In this document: positions 43,911 through 50,655 of the stretch, piece by piece
Layout of the letters: the number at the start of each line of letters is the position of its first letter
Position numbering within the stretch: the stretch's first letter is position 1
Assembly (NCBI RefSeq): GCF_024171405.1
Contig: NZ_JALJZT010000002.1
Span: 2,797,001-2,861,000, forward strand
Direction: 5' to 3'
DNA from: Qipengyuania citrea
GTDB taxonomy: Bacteria > Pseudomonadota > Alphaproteobacteria > Sphingomonadales > Sphingomonadaceae
DNA length: 64,000 nucleotides
The notes under the pieces: generated by a model
What the model saw: only the letters and a program-made list of their open reading frames with translations
Told to the model about the DNA's origin: nothing
Databases searched by the model: none
Translations under genes and position numbers: made by a program

Positions 43911-46661
43911 TCAGAACTCGGCGGAAACCGACAGGCTGAAGCTGCGGCCGACGTCGTAGCTGTTGTTCTCGATCCGCGTGGTGCCGGTGGTCTGGTATTC
44001 GAAATGGTCGCGGCCCGTGAGGTTGCGCGCTTCGAACTTCACTTCCAGGTCGGTCCCGGCCAGTTCGAAACCCTGCCGCGCCACGAAATCGATCGTCAGG
44101 CCGGGGTTTTCGAGAATGTCCGGGCGCGACAGCGTGCTGCGGCTGATGACGCGTTTGCTGCCGTAGTTGAACAGGAAGGTCACCTGGCTCACCCGGTCGA
44201 GATCTTCCAGCCCCAGCTGCACATTGGCGATATGGTCGGACTGACCCGTCAGCGCGGTACCGTCTTCGAAGAAGTTGGTCGCCGCCTGCAGGCCGCCAAG
44301 CTCGGGCACGTTGACCATGTCGCTCGACTGCACGCTGATTTCGGACTGGGTGTAAGTGTAGTTGGCAATCGCGATGAAGCGCTTGCTGTCCCACCATTCA
44401 CCCAGCGAATAGAGGTCCTTGTTCCACTGGACTTCGACTTCCGCACCGTAGAGTTCAGCCTGCGGCGCATTGGCGAAGCGGCTGACCACGGTGTTGTCGT
44501 TGAAGCTCGAGAACACCTCGATCGGGTTCTCGATGTCCTTGTAGAACCCGGCGAGGCTGAACTTGCTGCCCGAGCCCCAGTAATATTCGACGCGGGCCTC
44601 GTAATTGGTCAGCTCGCTGTCAATCAGGCCGGGGTTGCCGGTGAACTGGCGGTTCGATTCAGGATCGTAATAGGTCTGCAGGATCAATTCGCGGAACTGC
44701 GGCCGCGCAATCGTTTTCGACGCGTTGAAGCGCGCTTGCAGGCTGTCGGTCAGCTCCCAGGTCAGCGTCGCCGCGGGGAGCCAGTAGTCATTGTTCAGCA
44801 GCGTCGCATTGGCCGAACCGCTGGGCAGTCCGTCGAGGCCGAGCGGCACGACTTGCTGCGTGGCGTCTTCGTAGCGCACGCCGACATCGAGCGACAGCCG
44901 ATCGACCGGGGCCACGCGTGCCTGTGCGTAGCCCGCCTTGATCTCGAGCCCGGCGGAAAAGGCCGGGTCGGCTGCGGTCGTTTCGATGATGGTGTAGGAG
45001 AACGGCCCGATCCCGCCTGCGGCTTGCGCTTCGGTGTCGTAACCCAGTTCGATCAGCGCATCGCCGAGCAGATTGTCGGGGCGGAAGGCACCGAATGCCA
45101 GCGGGTAATCGCCGGTGGTACGGATATCGAACTCGCGGCGACGCGACAGGCGGTCGGTATCGGTATAGGCGCCGCCCACCGTCACGCCGAGCCAGTTGGC
45201 CAACTGGTAGCTGACGTCCACGCCGCCGTAATAGAGGTCTTCGGTCAGGTCGGAGAAGGCGACCGTGGTCCGGCCCCGCTGCCCGCCGTTCTGCAGGTTG
45301 AGGTAGATGTCGTCGAACCCGCCGGTCGGATTGAGATCGCGCGAATAGATGAATTCCCATTCGTTCGGGGCTTCGCGCTGCGTCTGCGCATAACCGCCGC
45401 GCAGGTCGATCGACAAATCGCCGAATTCGAGCTCGCCGACAAACTGCGTGTCGATCAGCTCGCGCTCGTACCAGCCGGTGTTCTGGAACAGATCGTCATC
45501 GTCGTCGGTGAGATCGGAAATCTGCGCCAGCGATGCGCGCTTGAGCGAATCACGGATGTAGAGGTTGGTGAGGCGGAAGCGGTGCTCGCCCACTTCGAGC
45601 CCGAAGCCGAGCATGGCATTGGCCAGGATCCGCTGGTCGGTCTGGAACTGGTTGCCCGTCTGGTCGAGGTCGAGATCGCCGTTCAGCGCGGCCTGCCGCG
45701 TGATGTAGCGATTGCGGTACTTGTTGCTCAGCGAAGCCGTCGCGATCACGCCGAAGCGGCCATCGGAAAAGACATCGACGCTGGTGCCCGCAGTGATGCC
45801 GCCCGACCAGTTGACCGGCAGTTCGTCGGTGCTTTGCAGCAGGATCAGATTGGGATCGCCCAATTCGGTCAGGATCGCCTGCTGGTCGACGCCTTCGTCG
45901 TTGATCGCCTGCCCGCTGTCGAAGAAGCTTTGCAGATTGGGGCCGGGGTCGCGGCGCCCGTCGTCGAAGCCGAACCAGTCGTAGTCCGAACCGTAATAGG
46001 TGTAGCCCGTGCCGAAGGCGGTTTCGGTATCGCCCGAAATGCCCGCGCTGATCTTGAGGAAACTTTCTTCCGGCACCGCGCGGGTGGTGAGGTTGATCAC
46101 GCCGCCGCCGAATTCGCCGGGGAAGTTGGCCGAATAGGTCTTCTGCACCAGGCTCGATGCGATGACGCTGGTCGGGAAGATGTCGAGCGGGACCACGCGG
46201 CTGAGCGGCTGCGGCGAAGGCAGCGGCAGGCCGTTGAGCAGCGCGAGCGAGTAGCGATCGCCGAGGCCGCGGACATAGACGAGGCCGTTGCCCACGGTCG
46301 ACAGGCCGGTGACGCGGGTCAGCGCGCCGGCGATGTCGCCTTCGCCCGTCCGCGCAATGCTGGCGCTGTCGAGCACCGAGACGACCTGCGACGAGGCGCG
46401 GGTGACGTCCTGGCGACGGCGGCCGGTGACGACGATCGCGCCGCCGGGAACCGAGATCTCGGTTTGCTCGAACTCTTCTTCCTCCGGCGTGTCGTCGATG
46501 CCCTCGGCCTGCTGCGCCATGACGGCGTCGGTCGCGGGATCTTGTTCGGCGGGAACGCCTTCGGCGCCCGTGCTCGCATCCTGGGCGAAAGCAGCGCCGG
46601 CAGGAAAGGTGAGCGCGGTGGTGAGCAGGAGCAGCGCGGTGAGCTGCTTGCCGGTCGACAT
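43911..46661 (-). CDS. TonB-dependent outer-membrane receptor
   Basis: 916 residues from the ATG at 46661 (GAGGGGG upstream). A signal peptide ends in GAAFAQ, and an acidic stretch (TPEEEEFEQTEI) precedes the plug, which shows GAIVVTGRRRQDVTRAS, a YVRGLGDRYSLALLNGLPLP segment and NFPGEFGGGVINLTTR. The barrel contains many aspartates (DDDDDLFQN) and ends VSAEF. This is the Oar-like subgroup with the YVRGLGDRYS plug. It follows the beta-helix lipoprotein gene on the same strand by 126 bases, and the two are probably cotranscribed from the region carrying Pho-box-like sites. Substrate unknown. Confidence 0.92.
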   Translation of the reverse strand: MSTGKQLTALLLLTTALTFPAGAAFAQDASTGAEGVPAEQDPATDAVMAQQAEGIDDTPEEEEFEQTEISVPGGAIVVTGRRRQDVTRASSQVVSVLDSASIARTGEGDIAGALTRVTGLSTVGNGLVYVRGLGDRYSLALLNGLPLPSPQPLSRVVPLDIFPTSVIASSLVQKTYSANFPGEFGGGVINLTTRAVPEESFLKISAGISGDTETAFGTGYTYYGSDYDWFGFDDGRRDPGPNLQSFFDSGQAINDEGVDQQAILTELGDPNLILLQSTDELPVNWSGGITAGTSVDVFSDGRFGVIATASLSNKYRNRYITRQAALNGDLDLDQTGNQFQTDQRILANAMLGFGLEVGEHRFRLTNLYIRDSLKRASLAQISDLTDDDDDLFQNTGWYERELIDTQFVGELEFGDLSIDLRGGYAQTQREAPNEWEFIYSRDLNPTGGFDDIYLNLQNGGQRGRTTVAFSDLTEDLYYGGVDVSYQLANWLGVTVGGAYTDTDRLSRRREFDIRTTGDYPLAFGAFRPDNLLGDALIELGYDTEAQAAGGIGPFSYTIIETTAADPAFSAGLEIKAGYAQARVAPVDRLSLDVGVRYEDATQQVVPLGLDGLPSGSANATLLNNDYWLPAATLTWELTDSLQARFNASKTIARPQFRELILQTYYDPESNRQFTGNPGLIDSELTNYEARVEYYWGSGSKFSLAGFYKDIENPIEVFSSFNDNTVVSRFANAPQAELYGAEVEVQWNKDLYSLGEWWDSKRFIAIANYTYTQSEISVQSSDMVNVPELGGLQAATNFFEDGTALTGQSDHIANVQLGLEDLDRVSQVTFLFNYGSKRVISRSTLSRPDILENPGLTIDFVARQGFELAGTDLEVKFEARNLTGRDHFEYQTTGTTRIENNSYDVGRSFSLSVSAEF

Positions 46662-46787
46662 GGTTCGAGACCCCCTCATGTTCAGGCCTTTAAACTTGGC
46701 TGGAGCCAGGCGATGGCTCCGGTGCGAAAAGCGAAGAAGGCCGCGGGACGCGCATCGAGCGCGCGCCCCGCTGCCTGTCGTGGCCGA

Positions 46788-48356
46788 TTAGTAGACCGGC
46801 AGGCTCGCGCAGTCGGACACAGCGGCGTCGAACGTCACGGTGGCCGAGTTGCAGGTCCAGCCGTTCACCCAGGTGTCGTTGCCGGCATAGACGGCGCCGA
46901 TGTTGGTCGGGAGCTGGAAGAACGACGAGAACCCGGTCGGGTCGAACACGGTCACGGCGTCTTCGTTCGAACCGTTGACGAAGCCCATGGTCAGCGTGTT
47001 GGTGAAGGCCGCATCATTGTCCGAACCGGCGTTGTAGCGGGTTTCGATATTGGCTGCGGTGACCCCGCCCGAGCTGTCGCGGAAGTCCACCGCACAGTCG
47101 AGCACGAACGAGTTGAACACCACCGGACCGGCTTCGTCGATCGCTGCGTTGGCAGCGCGGTTCAGCGTTTCGGTGTTGTCGATGCGCAGGCACGGGGTCG
47201 CGCCTTCATTGTCGACCAGGATCGAGTTGACGATCGTGTAGTCGGCAAAGCCGCGGATGCGGACTGCCTGGTCGCCGGTGCCGCTGTTGGCGATGAAGGT
47301 CGCGTTCGAAATTCGCGTGTTCTGGCGCGGGGTGTCTTCTTCGAGACCGTTCGACGAATCGGCTTCGATGATCGTGTCGCCAATGCCGGGGCGCTGCATC
47401 ACGATCACGTTCTGCATGTCGACCTTGACGCCGGTGTCGGTGTCGAGGCCGTCGTCTTCGGCGCCGACAACGATCAGGTTGCGCAGGTTGAACTGGCCGC
47501 CGAAGAATTCGACGCCGTCATCCGAGCTGTTGTAGCTCATGATGTTGCTCAGCTGCGTGCCCGTGCCGGTGCCGCCGGTGGTCAGCGCTTGGAGCTCGCT
47601 GTCGCCCGAGAGGACGAAGCCCGAGTAGCGGATCTGCACGAAGCTCATGCTGCCCGAACTGTCGTTGACGGTCGCGCCGCCGAACAGGGCGGGCTGCGCC
47701 GCGCCTTCGACCTGGCGTTCGCAGGCGGTGGTGCCGGGGGTTGCACCCGGAGCGATGCAGTCGGTGACCGGAGCGCGGCCCGACAGGACGACGCCGCCCC
47801 ACTGGCCCGACGAATTGGCGGTGTTGAGCCCCTGGACGTTGTCACGGCTGGTGAAGATGATCGGACGGGCGGCGGTGCCGTTGGCGTCGATCGTGTTGCC
47901 GCGGTTGACGTTGAGCCAGCCCGAACCGGCCGAGTACAGGATGACGCCCGGCTCGATGGTCAGTTCGACATCGGTATCCGCACCGGTATCGGCAGCGCCG
48001 CCATCGGTGCCGACATCGACGCGGCCGTCGATGCGGTAGAGCAGGCCTTCGATGTAGGGCAGGGTCGAGGAAGCGGTGAAGCGCGCGGGCAGGGTGCAGA
48101 CGCGGTATTCGCCGGTCGGGCCCGAGATCGTGTTGTCGTCGGTCAGGCCGGCCGGATCCGAAATGGTCGGGCAGCCCGCTGCCGGGGTGACCAGTGCCGA
48201 CGTCGGGGTCGGCGTCGGGGTCGGCGTGGGTGCCGGGGTGGGATTGTTGATGATCACGTCACCGCCGGTACCCGGCGAGACGATTTCGTCGGCGCCGCAG
48301 CTGGCGAGAGCCAGAGCGGAGCAGCCGAGGACGAGCGAACGATGGAAATTGGTCAC
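46788..48356 (-). CDS. Lipoprotein with a predicted right-handed beta-helix
   Basis: 522 residues from a GTG at 48356, chosen because GAGGGG precedes it; an ATG at 48374 has no ribosome site. The lipobox is LASC with Cys at residue 20. A low-complexity Pro-Thr linker (about 38-52) leads to a body rich in Asn, Asp, Gly, Ser and Thr with short repeating strands (RPIIFTSRDNVQG, GQWGGVVLSGRAP, VEFFGGQFNLRNLIV, NATFIANSGTGDQAVRIRG), typical of a beta-helix surface protein. Function unknown. It is directly upstream of a TonB receptor and may pass substrate to it. Beta-helix proteins often bind polysaccharide, but nothing here shows that. Confidence 0.8.
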   Translation of the reverse strand: MTNFHRSLVLGCSALALASCGADEIVSPGTGGDVIINNPTPAPTPTPTPTPTSALVTPAAGCPTISDPAGLTDDNTISGPTGEYRVCTLPARFTASSTLPYIEGLLYRIDGRVDVGTDGGAADTGADTDVELTIEPGVILYSAGSGWLNVNRGNTIDANGTAARPIIFTSRDNVQGLNTANSSGQWGGVVLSGRAPVTDCIAPGATPGTTACERQVEGAAQPALFGGATVNDSSGSMSFVQIRYSGFVLSGDSELQALTTGGTGTGTQLSNIMSYNSSDDGVEFFGGQFNLRNLIVVGAEDDGLDTDTGVKVDMQNVIVMQRPGIGDTIIEADSSNGLEEDTPRQNTRISNATFIANSGTGDQAVRIRGFADYTIVNSILVDNEGATPCLRIDNTETLNRAANAAIDEAGPVVFNSFVLDCAVDFRDSSGGVTAANIETRYNAGSDNDAAFTNTLTMGFVNGSNEDAVTVFDPTGFSSFFQLPTNIGAVYAGNDTWVNGWTCNSATVTFDAAVSDCASLPVY

Positions 48357-48433
48357 GGGTAACGGTCCCCTCAAAAACCGGATGAATCAGAATGCGAAGT
48401 CGTTGATCGCGACTCGTCCGCTAGGGGGGCTTC

Positions 48434-48451
48434 GTGACAGTTTTATTCGGT
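48434..48451 (-). promoter_or_regulatory. Pho-box-like site before the lipoprotein/TonB receptor pair
   Basis: GTGACAGTTTTATTCGGT on the plus strand reads ACCGAATAAAACTGTCAC on the minus strand, matching the enterobacterial Pho box (CTGTCATAAAACTGTCAC) at 13 of 18 positions, including the whole AAAACTGTCAC half. It lies 77 bases upstream of the lipoprotein start. A second TTCGTGAC half-site follows 20 bases further on (48451-48458). Confidence 0.45.
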
Positions 48452-48551
48452 TCGTGACCGTTATGTTGCAAATCCATCGCTTAGTGCGACGAACCGATGG
48501 GCTTTGCGAAAAAAAGGCCGATCGGCCCTCAGATTGCACAAATATGACAAC

Positions 48552-48569
48552 GTTACAGTTTTATTGCAG
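48552..48569 (-). promoter_or_regulatory. Second Pho-box-like site
   Basis: GTTACAGTTTTATTGCAG (minus: CTGCAATAAAACTGTAAC) has the 11-base half-site spacing of a Pho box with three mismatches to the enterobacterial consensus. It shares ACAGTTTTATT exactly with the site at 48434. It lies 54 bases before the divergent TPR-like gene, so it could serve that gene as well. Confidence 0.45.
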
Positions 48570-48623
48570 CGATCGTAACAAGGCGGCATAAACGCTCCCA
48601 CAAGATGAATAGGGAGAGCTGTC

Positions 48624-49007
48624 ATGGCGATCATCACAAGCGTTGCATTGGCCCTGTTGGCGCAGGGACCGGTCGAAGCGGTTCCGGGCCCCCAGGCCGG
48701 CTACGATGTCGGCTACGAGGAACTGGTCGCGAACGACAATCGCGCCGCCCGCCAGGCCATTGAAAACTGCGAAGAACTGGCCGCGGCCGATCCGGCCCGC
48801 CTGATCAATCACGGAATCGCGCTCGCGCGCATGGGCGACTATGATGCGGCGCGGACCGAATTCGAAGCCGCTGCCGGCGCGCGCGACAGCGTCGAGCTGG
48901 AAACCGCTGCGGGTGACTGGGTGGATTCGCGCCGGCTCGCCCGCAAGGCGCTGGCCATGCTCGATAAGGGCGAATTCGCCCGCTATTACGCCTTGTCGCT
49001 CCGGTAG
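48624..49007 (+). CDS. Small secreted TPR-like protein, function unknown
   Basis: 127 residues; GGGAGAG precedes the ATG. A short hydrophobic start (IITSVALALLAQGP) could be a signal peptide. Helical repeats follow, with LINHGIALARMGDYDAARTE, matching a TPR unit at about 58-91. Two divergent units may flank it. One cysteine is present. Similar small TPR proteins occur in sphingomonads but I cannot give one a function. It is divergent from the lipoprotein gene and followed by its own terminator. Confidence 0.7.
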   Translation: MAIITSVALALLAQGPVEAVPGPQAGYDVGYEELVANDNRAARQAIENCEELAAADPARLINHGIALARMGDYDAARTEFEAAAGARDSVELETAAGDWVDSRRLARKALAMLDKGEFARYYALSLR

Positions 49008-49033
49008 ATCTACGCGAGATCGCCGCACTATTG

Positions 49034-49065
49034 GGCTCGTCTCCTTACCGGGAGGCGGGCCTTTT
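49034..49065 (+). terminator. Intrinsic terminator after the TPR-like gene
   Basis: GGCTCGTCTCC pairs with GGAGGCGGGCC (including G-T pairs) around a short loop, followed by TTTT (49062-49065). It is 27 bases after the stop. Confidence 0.7.
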
Positions 49066-49104
49066 CCTGTTGGGGCATAATACTTTCCCGCGATATTCGG
49101 CTTT

Positions 49105-49132
49105 TTGTCACCCGCCTGTCATGTAGTATGCC
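49105..49132 (+). promoter_or_regulatory. Weak promoter candidate for the type IV secretion genes
   Basis: TTGTCA (49105-49110) and TATGCC (49127-49132) are 16 bases apart, 25 bases before the first gene of the cluster. The -10 is poor, so this is only a candidate. Confidence 0.3.
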
Positions 49133-49156
49133 CAATGGGGCCGCACGGAGGGTGCA

Positions 49157-49786
49157 ATGATTCTGGCACGCTTGGCGCTGGTGATGGGATTGTCCTGCGC
49201 CGCGCTTACCGCTTTCGCAGCGAAAGCGGATGTTATGGAGATCGATACGGACGGCGCGCGCTGGATCACCGGCGGGGGCGCCGCGCTGGTCGCTGCCCCG
49301 GTCGAACCGGGGGTTGCCGCGCCGCTGGCCGAAGTGCCGGCCGATATCTTCGTGCCCGACATCGCCATTGCCGATCCGGGCGAGCATGCGCGCCTCGTTC
49401 CCGCCGATTACCAGGCCAAGGTGGCCGAGCTCTCCGCGCGGTTCGATCTCAGCCCGACGCTGATCGAGGCGCTGGTGTGGCAGGAAAGCCGCTGGCGCGC
49501 GAATGCGGTCTCGCCGGTGGGCGCGCGCGGCCTCGCGCAGCTGATGCCCGGTACGGCACGCGACCTCGGCGTCGACCCCGACGATCCCTTCGCCAATCTC
49601 GAAGGCGGCGCGCGTTACTTGCGCGAGCAGCTCGACCGCTTCGATGGCGACCTCGAAAAGGCGCTCGCCGCCTACAATGCCGGGCCCGGCCGCGTGATCC
49701 GCGCGGGCGGCATCCCGAGCATCCGCGAAACGCAACATTACGTGGCGGCCATCATGGGCCGTCTTTCGGACCATTCACGGGAGTAA
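49157..49786 (+). CDS. virB1: Lytic transglycosylase, VirB1-like
   Basis: Cuts peptidoglycan so that the secretion channel can cross the wall. 209 residues, GGAGGG before the ATG. A signal peptide (about 1-24) is followed by a linker and a soluble-transglycosylase domain from about residue 95: LIEALVWQESRWRANAVSPV with the catalytic Glu, ARGLAQLMPGTARDLGV, and ALAAYNAGPGRV. The position just before virB2 supports the VirB1 role. It is five bases before the pilin gene. Confidence 0.87.
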   Translation: MILARLALVMGLSCAALTAFAAKADVMEIDTDGARWITGGGAALVAAPVEPGVAAPLAEVPADIFVPDIAIADPGEHARLVPADYQAKVAELSARFDLSPTLIEALVWQESRWRANAVSPVGARGLAQLMPGTARDLGVDPDDPFANLEGGARYLREQLDRFDGDLEKALAAYNAGPGRVIRAGGIPSIRETQHYVAAIMGRLSDHSRE

Positions 49787-49790
49787 TCAA

Positions 49791-50090
49791 TTGAGTCGCA
49801 AGTTTACCCTGCCGGCAGTTCTGGCCGCCCTGATGACCCCCAGCACCGCTTTCGCGCAGGCTGCCGACCCGGCCGGTTCGGGCCCGATCGTCGCCGCGCT
49901 CGGCTGGCTGCAGGGCACGCTGCTGGGCAATGTCGCGACCGCGGTCGCGGTGATGGCGGTGGCCGCGGTCGGCTTCATGATGCTGACCGGCCGCCTCAAC
50001 TGGCGCTTCGGCGCGACCGTGATCATTGGCGTGTTCATCCTGTTCGGCGCCGCCTCGATCGTGGCCGGTATCCAGGGCGTGGCCGGTTAG
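49791..50090 (+). CDS. virB2: VirB2-like pilin/TrbC family protein
   Basis: 99 residues starting at a TTG with GGGAG seven to eight bases upstream. A signal peptide (MSRKFTLPAVLAALMTPSTA) precedes two hydrophobic segments (about 45-64 and 71-96), the standard layout of the VirB2/TrbC major pilus subunit. The TAG stop (50088-50090) lies on the edge of the inserted element. Before insertion the stop would have been TAA overlapping the virB3 ATG (TAATG). Confidence 0.87.
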   Translation: MSRKFTLPAVLAALMTPSTAFAQAADPAGSGPIVAALGWLQGTLLGNVATAVAVMAVAAVGFMMLTGRLNWRFGATVIIGVFILFGAASIVAGIQGVAG

Positions 50091-50353
50091 GCCGAGACTC
50101 CGGGGTATGCGCTTTCGAGGTTTGAGCAAAAAAGGCCCAGCACAAGGAGGAAGGGCGTAGGAATATGAGAATCTTGCAAGACCTTCCGACGTCGGGATGG
50201 GCCTTTTTTGCCAAATCCCTTCGGGACAGCGAGATGGCTTCCATCTCGAACCAGAAGTCGCTTGGAAAGGCCGCGTGCCTTCCCTGCACGCCTTCTGGCC
50301 CGATATGTTCGCCATCTCGCTGCCTCGATAGCGCATACCCCGGAGTCTCGGCC
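50090..50353. mobile_element. 264-bp MITE-like element with perfect 24-bp terminal inverted repeats and a cloverleaf fold
   Basis: The ends begin GGCCGAGACTCC and are perfect inverted repeats over 24 bases (50090-50113 and 50330-50353), extending to 31 with one mismatch. TA flanks both sides (50088-50089, 50354-50355), as expected for Tc1/mariner or IS630-type insertion. No transposase is encoded. Inside are two further hairpins: 50126-50139 with 50198-50211 (14 bases perfect, containing GGGCCTTTTTT) and 50227-50238 with 50311-50322 (12 bases perfect), the latter holding CCAGAAG/CTTCTGG (50251, 50292) and GCGTGC/GCACGC (50273, 50286). RNA from it would form a three-way junction. It separates virB2 from virB3 without damaging either. 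Confidence 0.8.
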
Positions 50354-50355
50354 TA

Positions 50356-50640
50356 ATGACCGCGCTGGTCCGCCATCCCGTCCACCGTGCGCTGACGCGC
50401 CCGCAGATGTTCGCGGGGGTGACATATAACTACTTCATCATCAACGGGATGGTGACCACCGAAGCGTTCCTGATCACCGGAAGCTGGCTGGCGCTGCTGG
50501 TCTTCGCGGTGATGCACGGGATCGGCTATTTCGCCTGCCTGCGCGAGCCGCGCATCTTCGACCTGTGGATCACCCGGGTGTCGAAGTGCCCGCGGGTCAA
50601 GAATTACAAGCGCTGGGGCTGCAACTCCTATGCAACCTGA
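50356..50640 (+). CDS. virB3: Type IV secretion protein VirB3
   Basis: Small inner-membrane component that works with VirB4. 94 residues: HPVHRALTRPQMFAGVTYNY, a hydrophobic hairpin at about 25-65, then REPRIFDLWITRVSKCPRVK, all standard for VirB3. Its ATG overlaps the right edge of the inserted element (TAATG). It has no good ribosome site of its own now; coupling to a reading frame ending at the same TAA inside the element is possible. Confidence 0.92.
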   Translation: MTALVRHPVHRALTRPQMFAGVTYNYFIINGMVTTEAFLITGSWLALLVFAVMHGIGYFACLREPRIFDLWITRVSKCPRVKNYKRWGCNSYAT

Positions 50641-50655
50641 GCGGAAAGGTATCGC

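Noticed and set aside
48180..48245. Short tandem repeat in the lipoprotein gene (GTCGGGGTCGGCGTC-type), considered as a DNA repeat array
   Set aside because: It encodes the Pro-Thr linker after the lipobox, a common lipoprotein spacer; too short for a CRISPR or VNTR claim.
44004..48362. A very long open frame (over 1,400 codons) on the plus strand opposite the TonB receptor and lipoprotein genes
   Set aside because: It is a mirror of codon-biased GC-rich genes on the other strand, has low-complexity Ala/Arg/Glu/Val composition, no family motif and no ribosome site. The minus-strand genes have signal peptides and full family patterns.
50165..50356. A 63-codon gene inside the virB2/virB3 element
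   Set aside because: Frame is short, has no recognisable domain and is built from the hairpin arms; kept only as a remark under the element because it ends on the virB3 start.
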